A DNA stretch of 64,000 bases from Euborellia annulipes (taxonomy: Eukaryota; Arthropoda; Insecta; Dermaptera; Anisolabididae). Shown here one piece after another: positions 45,318 through 57,061 of this stretch. Where the stretch lies: contig JAKCPI010003247.1 in assembly GCA_023213315.1 (NCBI GenBank), positions 1 through 64,000 of the forward strand. Reading direction: 5' to 3'. Every line of letters starts with the position of its first letter. The first letter of the stretch is position 1. A program made the translations under genes and the position numbers. The notes below the pieces were generated by a model. It ran no database searches. It was not told the DNA's origin and worked only from the letters and a program-made list of their open reading frames with translations.

Positions 45318-45395
45318 TTGTTGAAGCGAAACTTTATTAAGGTGAGGACTAGTTCAAAGCGTTACGAAACGCTGCATTCCCTCCCACCTTCACGG
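45318..45395 (+). repeat. Fragment of GTTACGAAACGCTGCAT repeat
   Basis: GAAGCGAAACTTTATTAAGG and GCGTTACGAAACGCTGCAT match the fragment at 20817-20910. Confidence 0.45.
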
Positions 45396-45461
45396 TTAAG
45401 CTAGTGAGGATACGTACGCAGAAGCCCAGCAAATTTTCTTGGATAAACTTTGCACATTTTA

Positions 45462-45707
45462 TACATCGAAAACCATTTATGCTCAGATCCCACATCTTGT
45501 GAGTAAGTGGATGGCGACCACGAGCTTCCCTAGCTGAGAATATCAGTTCTGCTGTTCTTTACATGTCTGTCAATATTTTCAACAGCCGTCAGAACGTGCG
45601 ACGAGCCGACCTGTTCTATTTCTTCCGGTCGAAAAAAACTCATTCCGCCGACCCCGCAGTGCGGGAATAAGGCTACGAAAGAAGAAGATACTGTACATCG
45701 AAAACCA
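45462..45707 (+). mobile_element. SINE-like retroposon with 14-bp duplication, copy 2
   Basis: Perfect TACATCGAAAACCA at 45462-45475 and 45694-45707 flanks the insert 45476-45693, which is the inverse of 840-1074. The 3' end reads GGAATAAGGCTACGAAAGAA. Confidence 0.85.
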
Positions 45708-46020
45708 GTTAATAAATCAGAAATTCAACTGATGACTAGCTATTAAAAATATCTAATATGAATTTTGCGTAAAAGTTTCACTTCCTCAGTGTGTACAATG
45801 AACAGCACGGTGTTTATTTATTTTTTTTTTTTAATATAACAAGTAAAAACTAGTTCTCCATCCTTAGAAATAAATAAACGTGACTTGAAGATAATATTTT
45901 TTCTAATCACTAAATACGCATACACAAGTCGGTATTTTAATCTGATAAAAGGATACCTTAATTAATACTCTAAACGGATGTCGATTGTCGTTCCTGATTT
46001 CTTCTTTTAAATATGTACAG
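45708..46020. other. Unassigned sequence upstream of exon candidate
   Basis: AT-rich, no recognised repeat. The last 40 bp form an acceptor-like pyrimidine tract. Confidence 0.4.
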
Positions 46021-46115
46021 AACGATGCATGAGTGAAACTTGTTTCAAGTACAACCGAATGGAATGCCTACAGTCATGGTCCTTATGTCCAGATGTTTGG
46101 GAGCGAGAAGAGTGA
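46021..46115 (+). CDS. Weak terminal exon candidate, cysteine-containing
   Basis: A good acceptor (GTTCCTGATTTCTTCTTTTAAATATGTACAG, in part, ending at 46020) is followed, in the phase left by exon 8191-8248, by 30 open codons with four cysteines (RCMSETCFKYNR then MECLQSWSLCPDVWEREE) and a TGA at 46113. Joined to the signal peptide this would give a secreted peptide of about 50 residues. A donor-like GTGAGA at 46112 would instead skip the stop. No family is recognised and no AATAAA is close. The 38-kb intron is long but possible. Confidence 0.25.
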
Positions 46116-46305
46116 GAGTGCGTGTGTTTGGTTAGGTAATATAATGTGAAAAGACCTGTTGGATTTAGAGCCTTGACACCGAAATCTCTAGTGGGCCATT
46201 TTGCGCCTCCGCAGTCCGAAAACAGCTGGTTCTTAGTGAAAGATCAATGGAGAGGTTTCAAAGGTTAAGCCTACATATATAACGAGATTTCTTATATATC
46301 AAGAG

Positions 46306-46345
46306 CTCGGAGAATGACTTAAAAAAAAGTCGAAACGTCAGCAAT
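46306..46345 (+). ncRNA. Hammerhead relic
   Basis: GACTT/AAGTC helix II and GAAACGTC (46332-46339) are kept, but the 5' core reads CGGAGAA. Probably inactive. Confidence 0.4.
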
Positions 46346-48030
46346 TAGGCTATGAAATTTTAAAGAAAAAAAAATTTGCTCCATTTCCTTCTAATCTCAT
46401 ATCCTGGCAAACTACCCTCAACCATAAAAGCCTTTGGAGATTCAATTTTGACCACTAGAATTTTGCCAAATAAAATTTGCTATATTGATAAAAAAAAAAT
46501 TTCAACAAGATTTTTCAAAAATTTTCGGAATAGATATTTTCGTTAATATTTTTAAAAATAATTTGGTTAAAAAATGTGTATTCATTTTACAATATTTACA
46601 TACTAGAAAAGTGAAATTTCTTCACAAAATTCATATTCACGAGAGGAAATTGGTCAGATCTAAAGGCATCTTATACATTTTTGATTTATTAACTGGTTAA
46701 TCTGTGCTTCTACCCTCTCTCCTCAATAGCAAGTGGAGAAAATGCACCGTTGGAGAGGCATATAACTCTCTAACGTTAAGAAGTTTCCCTTCATTAATTT
46801 TTTTTCTTTTGAAAAAATAACAGACTTTTCACCAACATCCCTTTTTTGACTACACCCATAAGAGATAAAAAATTTCGAAATGGTCATTGCCAAGTAATAA
46901 AATAAATTTATCTTGAATATTTTAATTATCTAATTGACCATCTGTTTTTAATTCATTATAATTTTATTATAGTATAACACTTTTCTTATACTTATACTCG
47001 TGGTTTAATGACTTATAACGTTAAATAAAAAAAAAATATTTATGATTAATAGCCTAACTTTTATCCATTCAATATAAAAATGAGAACAAAAATAAAAAAA
47101 AAATCTCAAATTTGTCGACCACCAAATGTTTTCAATCAGAATACATCTACATATATAGAAATACATTAATTAATTTTATCAGAACGTTAATAACATAAAT
47201 CAAAGCGATTATTCAAGAAAAAAAAAGCGGCGTTCTAATTATTTATCCTATTTTATTAGACAAGCAGTCAGAGATAATTTCCTATACGAAAGGGCACTTT
47301 GGATTTGTTCTCTGCGCATGCATGACAAATGTTAAGCACGTTAATCGTTAGTTAAGAATCCTAACATATAATTCTTGTCGGCCTTAAGGACCGGAGTTGC
47401 CTTGTCAAAGGCCAATGAGCCAAAGAACATGTGTTAGCCGAAATCCTTTGACCATCAATCCCCCCCCCCCCTCCCCCTCTCTCCACGCTCTTTTAAGGGT
47501 TATGAAAACTTTAATTAAGACATTATAACTACCATAATGGATTTTCGAAAATCTTTTAATTAAATATATAATTAGACGATCTAAAGAAGAAAATTTTTCT
47601 AAACGTGATACGTGAGACTTTTAACTAATAGGTTTCGTTTCGTTTTAAAGATAAAATTTCATCCCTTAATGAAATTAATTAATTCAAAACGAAAGGTGTG
47701 TGAGTTTTTTTTTTTTGCATGTCGAACGTCTGTTTAATAATTTCTATTGAACGCTTTTGAACTTTAACAAGAAACATTTAAATTAATTTCACTAATTTAA
47801 TGTCGGATTAAAACACGGAAAATCCCCCATGGAAAGTAAGAAAACGAGTGAAATAAAATGTTATTCAAAACCATCATTTATAAACTAACTATCAATATTT
47901 AATTTTATTGTTTTTAATTAAAAGATATTAATATTTTCTTCTGTCGTAATAAATAATTTATTTCTATATCTAGACCTATAATAGAATACTTTTACGTAGC
48001 GCAAACATTTGCGTCTTTAAGTTTAACCTT
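46346..48030. other. No gene seen
   Basis: AT-rich sequence with a C-run at 47460-47475 and a more balanced patch at 47275-47450. No recognised element. Confidence 0.45.
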
Positions 48031-48215
48031 TGGACTTGCCCTCGGGCCTTGGTGTAGACGGTTAGCATGCCTACTGTACCAAGGGTTGCTGGTTCGCATC
48101 CCGGCTCATGAGACCAAAAATTTATTTCAGTTTAATTTGCTACCAATAAATTGAAATAAATAGAGACAGAGTCTAAATAGCAGTTGCCGAAAAAGATCTT
48201 AAATAAATGGACAAC
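48031..48215 (+). mobile_element. SINE-2 copy
   Basis: Head CTCGGGCCTTGGTGTAGACG with A box, B box TGGTTCGCATCCC, then AATTTGCTACCAATAAATTG, GTCTAAATAGC and GTTGCCGAAAAAGATCTTAA. Target duplication not clear. Confidence 0.7.
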
Positions 48216-48217
48216 CA

Positions 48218-48645
48218 TAACACTCAACAAAGTTAACAATAATCATAAAATAAAAAAGTCGAAATTCAAAAGCTTCACTTTATAGATGCATTATTAGAGA
48301 ATAGTAGGGCCTACAGTACATTATAAGCTACATTTTTTAAATTAAAGTCAGATACAAAAGAAGGGCCTGGTCCGGTCCCGGGGCTATATACAGTATTAAT
48401 TCGACACACTTGTGTTGAAATAGGTATTAAGAGTTAATTATTAATTAATAAATACCATGAAATATGTAACGGAGCGTATTATTTTATAGGCTATAATTAT
48501 TTGGTTTTCAATTTTAATTTAAAAAAATGCAGCTTATAATGTACTGTAGGCACTACTATTCCCCAATAAAGCATCCATAAAGTGAAGCTTTTGAATTTTG
48601 ATTTTTTTATTTTATGATTATTGATAACTTTGTTGAGTTTTATGG
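48218..48645. mobile_element. MITE-like long inverted repeat
   Basis: Arms of about 130 bp (48218-48350 and 48512-48645) share CAACAAAGTTA, AAGCTTCACTTTATAGATGC and GCCTACAGTACATTATAAGC. A third partial copy starts near 48700. Confidence 0.7.
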
Positions 48646-49349
48646 CTGTAGATATACAATTAGAAGAGAAGGAGAGAGAGGATTATACCTAATAATCATT
48701 AAAAATTATCGAAATTCAAAAACTTCACTGTACACATTGTACAATACAATATTAGGGGTATTATAATTTCTAAAGGGCGCTTGACCTCCTATTCCCCGAC
48801 TCTTACATGGCACAGCCTATATCATAGAAATACTATCAATATTTTAAAATACTATTCTGAATAAATAGTTCAAATTTAGCGAGCTAGACAGTTCGTGTAA
48901 TTTATTTTTAATTTTTAGACTATATACCATTTCTGCTTATTTATTTATTCACATCTTTTTCTATCGCCTATATTTCTTTTCATCCTCTTTCTCAATATAT
49001 AGACCGAGTCTTTTTATTCGACTTGGAATTTCGGATTATTATTATTATTATAAATACATGAATAATATTTTCATAATAATGATATAATATTATTAAAATT
49101 TATTCCATTTCATAAAATTTCTTTTTTTTTTTATTTATTATAATCTTTAGATTGAATGTCAGTAGTTATTATGCAATCAGAATTCCAGATTTTTTTGTGT
49201 ACTTAGGGGCCGTAGCCATTCGATCAAGGTCAATATCAAATTTTTGATTAATTCCAATCTTCATTTTAACGACAATTACCTCTTTAATATCAGACATGAT
49301 TTAAATGAATTTAAAATTAATCTGTTTTTATTAAGATTTAATTGGTGTG
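48646..49349. other. No gene seen
   Basis: AT-rich sequence plus the partial repeat near 48700. Confidence 0.45.
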
Positions 49350-49620
49350 TGAGTGGAATTAAGGAAGAGCGCAGTTAAGAAAATGTTATGCAAAATTTGC
49401 ATTGGCATTGGGCCTGCACACTTGCAAATGACCTCCCACCCACGGGCAGGAGGGGGAGGGAGACCCCCTAGTTATCCATGACAGTGAATATGAACTGAGT
49501 CTCAAGTGGAATGAGACCCTACTTCCTCGTTGGATGCACAATTATGGCAATGAAAACGTTTGGTCCGGTGATGGGAGACATCCTGTGGACCTCTGACTCA
49601 TCTGGAGTATTTTTTTTTTT
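49350..49620. other. Unique balanced island (possible enhancer)
   Basis: Not repeated in the window, richer in GC than its surroundings, with an octamer-like TTATGCAAAATTTGCAT near 49386 and no open frame. Regulatory role is inference. Confidence 0.3.
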
Positions 49621-50363
49621 CTCTAGATCTATCTGGGAATTACGGAACATGGTGTTAGTCACCATTGGCTAATACTATTGAGTTATGGTCAAGGCTACGT
49701 CATCCCTTGAGGGGAGAAGTCAATGCACTCGGGCTTAATTTATTTCACTCTTACTCAATAGTCTTTTTTTTTTCATTTACGGAAACATTTCGATGCTAAT
49801 CGAGGTCATCAAATTAAATCACACACAGAACTTTAAGGATTTATTTTTTAAAATATTATAATAAAAACATTTCTCACGATAAATTTTTACAACCTATATT
49901 TTTCAGTAAAGACCTTTTGCCCTTTGGTGAAGAGAAATGCCATCATGATCGTGGGGTCAAGAGAGGCTTCGACTATAAATGACATTAGCATAAACAAAAT
50001 AGAGTATCGGGCAAAAACAAAAAGAATTCTTTCTTTCAATCTCTAAAATAGTTCCCAAAAATAAACCAAACGTTGAAAGGGTTAAGAGCATTGTCTACTC
50101 AAAGAGTGACCCATCAATCAGGAGGCTTTAAAAATTAGAGTATCTCATATTTAAAATGCATTTTTACTCTCTGTTGTCTAGAGCATAATTATTCTTGGGT
50201 AATATACTAGACCTAGATGAGTGAAATTTTTTTTTCCGAAGACGATAGAATCAAAAGAAGAGTGAAAAAATGGTTTTATTTACAAAACTAAGTACAATCC
50301 ATGCTATTTCTCAACATGTAGGCCACAGTACAATCCAGTATCTGCATTTTGTTCTGGTTCAAT
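49621..50363. other. No gene seen
   Basis: AT-rich sequence. Confidence 0.5.
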
Positions 50364-50638
50364 CCCGAGTAAAAATGATTAAAAATGATCGAGGGATACA
50401 CACGCACCGCAGCAGGTCTGCATAGTGAACCTTGAGGGACACACAGGAATATACACGCCCGCATCAGGGACACACAGGGATACACACGCCCGCACCAGGG
50501 ACTCACACACTAGATCGAAAGTGACCAGAAGAAACATGTATGTCCCTGGTGTGGGCTTGTGTATCCCTGTGTCCCTCAAGGTTCACTATGCAGCGCTGCG
50601 GGCGTGTGTATCCCTCGATCATTTTTAATCATTTTTTG
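50364..50638. mobile_element. Foldback element, CCCGAGTAAAAATG family, copy 2
   Basis: It begins CCCGAGTAAAAATGATTAAA; the right end is worn. The left arm contains a short tandem duplication of GGGACACACAGG..TACACACGCCCGCA (about 50432-50510), which makes the overlapping frames with repeated cysteines. These frames are shadows. Confidence 0.75.
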
Positions 50639-51065
50639 GAGTAGAACAATTCTCTACAAGTGAGAAGTTTCGAGATGCTTTGGTGGCAGAGAATGTTATG
50701 TGAATAGGGGGTATAGAAAAATTGAAGCCCAGGTGGCAAATGTATTAATTATATAAATAACTTGTACACAAGTTATTTATTTTGTATACTTGTTTTGATT
50801 TAATGACTGATCAGCTGTCGAAAGAAAAAATTAGTCCTCATAGAATCTATTGAGAAAGAATTGAAATAGGCCTAATCAAAAAATTTGTTTAGTTTTTCTG
50901 AGTTTGAACATCCCTGAATAAAAAAAAAAAATTTGGAATTGTGTCTGTGAGCCTGAACACCATGCACCGACCTAGATCAATGGAATTTGGTATGTGAGGT
51001 CTTTTGTAGATTTGTGCTAACTTTTGAAATAATTGCGTTTATAAGTTATATGTGACGTAAGTTGA
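50639..51065. other. Degenerate repeat, no gene
   Basis: At 50930-51060 GATCAATGGAATTTGGTATG and TTGCGTTTATAAG resemble the body at 22910-22985. TAGGCCTA at 50867. Confidence 0.4.
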
Positions 51066-51205
51066 AGAGTACTCGCCCCTTGTGCTAAGGGTCAAGGGTA
51101 GGCCTATGATTCCCGTCCTAAGTAACAAAAATTTATTTCAAATAAATTGGCTACCAATCAATTTGGGAAGGCCTAAATGACCTTGAATACCGAAAAAGAC
51201 CTAAA
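51066..51205 (+). mobile_element. SINE-2 fragment
   Basis: ATTTATTTCAAATAAATTGG, GGCTACCAATCAATT and ACCGAAAAAGACC keep the SINE-2 order; the head is diverged. TAGGCCTA at 51099. Confidence 0.5.
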
Positions 51206-52085
51206 ACAAAAAAGGTTATCGAGTTCAGACTTAGACAGAGATATAATTTCACAAAACGACATATTGCACTGGCGCAGGACAACTAAAAATAAGCACAACG
51301 ATATTTTTTTTGTCTTTCGGCATCCGAGGCCATAGCTTTAAAGATTACTATATTTAACATGTGACGAACCGTCCTACTGACCGTCGAAGTAGACTTTCAA
51401 GCTTCGTTTCCATATTAAATTAATAACTCAAAAACCAAATTTTTTTGAGTTATAACAATTCTGTTGAGTGCGAAAGAATCAACAAAAATTCGTGTCCACC
51501 AGATAGATTTATTTTATTTTATTTTTTTTTTCAAAAATACCACCCATTTATCAAGTATAAAATGCAAATTTTTTATTTTATTTAATAATTTTCCAAGATA
51601 TGAAAGAACGAATCTGGCAATAAAATAGAAAAAAGGAAAACAAAAAAAAAATTTAAGCCTTTTAGACAACATCTAATTAGAAAATTAAAATATTTCTTTA
51701 AATTTAGGTCCTCTAATCGTAACTCATGTCAGCTTTTTTTTTTCTTCATCGCTTGTTTTTTTTTTTCTACCGAGTCACGCAAACATTTCTCCCAAACACA
51801 TGTTGTTGGTCCTTAAAAGATGAATCAACGATTTTCGGCCGCAGATTGATTCATTAAGGAAATCAGCCTTAAGTGACACGAAAGGAACGAACGAACCAAG
51901 CAAGTCTTATCAAGCGACATTTTTAGATCTAAGTGAGAACATTTTAATGAACATATGGAATGAAAATTGAAAGAAAAATGTATTTTTATTGTCCTTCCAG
52001 ACACCAGCATACTAAAAGAGAATATCATCGTGTTGGAAGGTCTAATTGAAATTTATTATTAGACTACATGTTTTAGATGAAATAT
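51206..52085. other. No gene seen
   Basis: AT-rich sequence. TTTGTCTTTCGGCATCCGAGG at 51309-51330 is a possible SINE tail fragment. Confidence 0.45.
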
Positions 52086-52140
52086 TTGTTGTGCTTTTGT
52101 CAACGAAGATTGGCGGCCGAAACGTTGATAATTAAAATAA
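52086..52140 (+). ncRNA. Hammerhead relic
   Basis: CAACGAAGATTGGCGGCC and GAAACGTTGA keep the general layout and helix I (TCAA/TTGA), but the first core residues are changed. Confidence 0.3.
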
Positions 52141-52189
52141 ATAATAGTTTATTAAATTTTCAAATAATTATTAACAAGATTGTAGGAAA

Positions 52190-52310
52190 ATAAAAAAAAA
52201 AAAAAGAAAAATACATTAGTAAAGTACTAGTACTTTTTGGCCGATTTGATTGAAATTCCTTGAGATGCTTGCGACATCGATATTTAGCTTAAATATAAAA
52301 TTTGAGTATC
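52190..52310 (+). repeat. Family A internal fragment
   Basis: ACATTAGTAAAGTACTAGTAC and TTTTTGGCCGATTTGATTGA match the family A centre. Both ends are lost. Confidence 0.6.
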
Positions 52311-52339
52311 GAGAGTTTTTTCGTTTTTAAATAATTCCC

Positions 52340-52615
52340 TTAACTTAGACTTTTTGATATTTCACTTGAATTTTTGATATTTCACTTGAAATTCATTAAA
52401 TTTATTGTGAAAAAATCCTAAATTCCATGAAGGTCTATTCCAGTTAAAATATCAAAATATTGCAATATTTACCTAAATTTCTTTGAAAGAGATTTTATTG
52501 CTTTTAAATGCCTGTTTTATTACTTTTCTTAAAATTGCCATTAAAAGAGGCTATTCCTTATTAGCTTGAATTTGAGTTTATTTCACAATAAATTTAATGA
52601 ATTTCAAGTGAAATT
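52340..52615. repeat. Inverted repeat with local duplication
   Basis: TTTCACTTGAAATTCATTAA (about 52380) and its inverse (about 52590) form arms of about 33 bp. The left arm also carries a tandem TTTTTGATATTTCACTTGAA duplication. Confidence 0.6.
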
Positions 52616-52639
52616 TTCAAAAATACACAAACAATAAAA

Positions 52640-52835
52640 TTCCCTCGGGCCTTGGCTTAGGGGTTAGCTTACTGGCCATCTCTACCAAGGGTCGCGGGTT
52701 CGCATCCCGTCTCATGTGTCAAAAATTTATTTCAATTTAATTGGCTACCAATAAATTGAAATAAATAGAGACGCGAGACGGGGTCTAAATGGCCTCCAAT
52801 GCCGAAAAAGACTTTAAATAAATTAAAAAAAAAAA
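52640..52835 (+). mobile_element. SINE-2 copy, nearly full length
   Basis: Head CCCTCGGGCCTTGGCTTAGG, B box GCGGGTTCGCATCCCG, AATTTAATTGGCTACCAATA, GGGGTCTAAATGGCC, GCCGAAAAAGACTTTAAATA and an A-run. Confidence 0.8.
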
Positions 52836-53774
52836 AATTGAAATTTTAACAAGTATATTAATTGTTTTATATTTCTAGTTATAATAATTTTGTAGGGGTA
52901 GAGGGAGAGAATGATACCTTCTATTGAATTTGGCCCTTAAGCTCCACATCCCAGAAAAAAAGTCATCAGATGTTTTTTACTAAATCATTAAAAATTCATT
53001 TTTTTTTTAAGAAAAAAAAAATTGTCCATTCAAAATGTTTGTTTATTCATTTTAAAATATAAATTAATGGCTTGTTTTGAATATCCATAAATATCGGGGA
53101 ATAGAAATTCGAGCTTTGACTTAAAACAGAGGCATTTGATTCATAAATCATGTTATTAATGATTAAAAAAATTTTTTTTAATTTAAAACAAAGTTCATTA
53201 ATCATTGTTAATGATAAATAAAAATGTCATACGAATTAAAAGCAATTCTATTTTCAACTAATGTTAACCCTATGAGGATGATTATTATTATTATTGCAAT
53301 ACTTCAAAAACTCTCTCATGTTGCTTCAATTAAATCATGCGCGCCGCGTTGCTTAAATGCGACCGCCAAAAATGGCCATGAGAAACAATTAAGGCGTTTT
53401 TTTTTCTTTTTATTGCTATTAATCCATTCAATTAAGCTTTTATTAAAGATTCTTCTTCTTTTCTATATAGGCCTACATGTTAGCTTTTTGAAAATTTAAT
53501 AAAACATAATTAAATGATTTATTGTTTTTGTTTTTTGGAAGTTCAATTCTGGAATTTTTAAAGGTTTTATCACTGATTTTTTTTGTTGTGCCGCTGATTA
53601 AAAAATTAAGAGGATTTTCTATATCACGTAAGAATTTTTCGTTGATCATAATTAAAGAAATTGTAAAGCAAATTCTTGAATCAAAATTACTGTTTATTTT
53701 AATATTTTCATACTAAATTCTGTTTTAAACTTTGAAATGAGCTGAAAGAATGTTTTGAGAGGTTAAGACCTATA
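52836..53774. other. No gene; small GC patch at 53335-53400
   Basis: The patch with ATGCGCGCCGCGTTGC is short, unique and without splice sites. Frames over it are low-complexity. TAGGCCTA at 53468. Confidence 0.4.
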
Positions 53775-54187
53775 CAGGTCTATTCTCTAAAAACAGACGT
53801 TAAAATTTAAAATAAACAAATTGGTGTTAAAAAGTAATGTAAAAACAATCAGCGTTAAAAAATGCTTATTCTTTGCCTAAAAAGCTATTCTGTAAACAAA
53901 AATTTATAGCCAAAGCGTTAACATTTAGTAAATAGTGTTAAAAATCAATGCCATATCTAGGGGGTGTCTTTAATATTTTAACGTCGTGTTTAAAATAAAA
54001 ATGGCGTCCTTAACCTAAAAAAGTAAGATAATGATTTTGATGGCTTTGAAATAAAAGCAACATGTTAACGTCGCTGTTAAAACTTTGTTTAGAGAATAGC
54101 ATTTTTTTAACGCTGATTGTTTTTTACATTACTTTTTAACACCCATTTGTTTAGCCTATTTTAAATGTTAACGTCGGAATAGACCTG
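53775..54187. mobile_element. MITE with CAGGTCTATTC termini
   Basis: Inverted termini of about 100 bp (CAGGTCTATTCTCTAAAAAC and inverse GTCGGAATAGACCTG), flanked by ATA on both sides. The inner part repeats AACGTTAACAT-like blocks shared with 42437-42963. Confidence 0.75.
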
Positions 54188-55225
54188 ATAAAAAGGTAAA
54201 CAAAAATTGAGAAAATAATACACTAATTTTACTTTTTTATTTTGGAACTAAATTCTTTTACGCGGCGGGTGAATTTGCAGAAAATTGAAATTGATTAATT
54301 TAAAAAAATCACTAGTGATCATTTGGATTTCTTTGCAGCAAACCAAACGAACTAATTTCTAAAAAAGATTATGATTATCAAAAAAAAAAAAAAAAGAAAA
54401 TAAAAACTGTGTAAAATATTAGAAATAAAAAATAAATCAATCAAAAAAATTAATGAATAATAACAGTAAATCACTCTAACTCATCACGTTAATTTCGCCA
54501 TCTTCAAACTAATGGTTTATTGTTTGACTATTATTATTATTCATACGTTCTATTCGCTTTGAGATTGGCAATTAATCACTCTTTAGAATATTTGATTAAG
54601 CAAAGGATTATATTGTTTAAATTAATGATGTAAATGATCAGACAAATGGACTAAATCCCCCCCCCGCTTCGTCTAACAACAAAAATGTGACCAACGAATT
54701 ATTGCTGGAAAATATTCTTCTATGATATAGAAAATACCGTTCTATTAGACAATTAATGGGGGAATTAATTCAATGGCACCTCATGAATGGGAAAAAAAAA
54801 GAAATATAAAAACCCTTTTGTCATTTCAGGATACAATGTTAATGGAATTTATTTCTATTTTATCACTTGAAATATATGACTAAAACTTGAATAACAAAAC
54901 TAGACAATACTCTATTCTCGTGCATTGATCAAAAGAGAAAATTAATACAACAGACAAACACAAAAAAAAAATTTTATAAAACAATTTTATCGCCAAAAGA
55001 GCGATTAATATACAATAATTGAAATTGTCAATCTCAATTAACTGAAACTAACTATCTTGTTTATCTTTTGTTTCAGGTAAGAAAAATTCAGCCTCGATTT
55101 GTTTCTCAAATAAAATAAAATGTAAGTTAGAATATTTTTTATTATTTCAGCTCCAGGGAGGGGCTCCGGCCCCCTCTCTTTCAAAATTTGATTTATTGGG
55201 ACATTTAAACATCGAAATTATTTCT
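54188..55225. other. No gene seen
   Basis: AT-rich sequence with a C-run near 54655. Confidence 0.5.
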
Positions 55226-55437
55226 TTTAAGGCCTTTGAAAAACAAATAACCTCTATATATTTGAAAATAAGACAAAATTAAAATTAATTAAAAACACTA
55301 GGTGATATGTTTCAACAATAAATATATTGAAATATCACCTAGTGTTTATAAATAATTTTAATTCTAACTATAAAAAAATATTTTCAAATTTATAGAGGGT
55401 ATTTCAAAGGCCTTATAATAATATAATGTCACGAGTC
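55226..55437. repeat. Inverted repeat
   Basis: Arms share AAGGCCTTTGAAA, CCTCTATA.ATTTGAAAAT and ACACTAGGTGATAT around 55290-55345. Confidence 0.65.
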
Positions 55438-55569
55438 CTAAGTACTTAAACCAATAAATACTTGTATATTAACGTAAGTGAATTATAACTAAAAACACAA
55501 GTATAAAAATTTTCGAAATCTAAAATTAAATATACAAATTAAACACTAGGTATATTTAATTTTAATTTA

Positions 55570-56160
55570 CACAATGTTTCAACGAGAACCAACGGTCGAA
55601 AGTTTAAATCTTATAATTTCGAAATCTAGTCCAAACTTATCCAATAGCTTGAGGTTACTTGTCATACTATAGGCTGTAGGGAAAAATTTATTATAAATAA
55701 AACCTCCAACAGCCTACAGTATGACAAGTAACCTCAAGCTACTGTATAATAAATAAAAACATAAGATGATATGTTTCAATAAATTGAATTTGATACTTTG
55801 ATTCGACACTTGTGGAGTTATCTTTAGAGATGATCCAAATACCAATAAATAATATATTGTAACATATAAGTTTTAATTAAATTATACTTCAATTAAAGTC
55901 AAGTGTTAGCAGTACAAATTTAATTATTTTAAAGGTGTGTTCACTTTGCTTGGTTTCTGATAAAATCTCGACTCTAAGAATTTAGTGCAGAAAATTTTTT
56001 TTGCCTTTTCTCCATAAATTCAAAAGACACCAAACAAATATCTAGAAAAGATAAAATTTCGAAATCTCTAATTATATTCCTATAGTAGTCCCAAGCATTA
56101 ATCTATACGAATATTAATTTGTCTATGTCTGTAACCGTTGGCTCTAGTTGAAACATTATG
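55570..56160. repeat. Nested inverted repeats
   Basis: An inner pair at 55640-55745 (TAGCTTGAGGTTACTTGTCA and inverse) sits within a wider pair (AATGTTTCAAC.GAG..CCAACGG near 55575, inverse near 56130-56155). Confidence 0.6.
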
Positions 56161-57061
56161 GATGTTTTATTTGGAGAATTGAATTCAAGTATGATACACA
56201 AGGTTTTTGTTTCAATCATGGAGGTTAAATGATTTCCTCTTAGGTTCCTTTTCGATTAATTTTGGTCCAAAACATATTCTCACCTAGGCATTAGTGATCC
56301 GAGTCAAAGAACAATTAAATCGAGTAGTGCGATCGATTGCCTGCCTTTCGATAAACAAACATTTTTTGATCTTTCTGTATTTAAAATCATTTTTCAACAA
56401 TTTTTAATTTATAAAATTCATGAAATAATAATTTACTCGTAGTTAATTTTAGTTTTGAAATTTCAAAATGTATGATAAACAAATAGTCCTATTATAATAA
56501 ATGTTGCGGATGCCCCTAGGGTCTAAAGAGGAGGAGTGTGATGCTATTTAGATAATTTAACAAAGTCTAAATCAAGCAACTTTATACATAAAATTTGAAA
56601 TTCAAAGAGAATCTGTAGTTTAAGTTAACGAGTAGATGAAAGCCAGTTTCTCAGTTATATAACATGAAAAATCTGAGCCAAAAGACATTAAAAAGTTTTA
56701 AGACTAAAAGTTAAATAAATTATCTAAAATTAAGGTTTTTAAAATGTGTTTTTAACACAAGTTTATAATATTTACTCACAATAAGTATGTTATGTTTATT
56801 ATTTAAAATTTAATTTAATTTTATAAATTTATATAAAAAGAAAAATTAAAATTACGTAGCTTGATTTTGTAATTTCTATAAAAAGAAAAATTTAAATTAT
56901 GGAGCTTGAGTAATCATAAGAACATAAGATTATTATTGTTTGAAAAATCCAATTATCATTATAAAATCTATAAATAAAAAAATAGGTGTTAGCTGTGACT
57001 ACTACACAGCCGGTGGCTTTTTAACGTGACGTCTTTTGTTTGATTTCAAAAAAAAATTTTT
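56161..57061. other. No gene seen
   Basis: AT-rich sequence, with a direct duplication of AAAAAGAAAAATT..AATTA at 56834 and 56880. Confidence 0.45.

Noticed and set aside
46200..46262. Possible rRNA fragment (AACAGCTGGTTCTTAGTGAAAG)
   Set aside because: Resembles only a short generic large-subunit rRNA word; flanks do not extend the match.
50288..50628. Cysteine-rich overlapping frames on both strands
   Set aside because: They arise from the tandem ACACACGCCCGCA units and arm symmetry of a foldback element.
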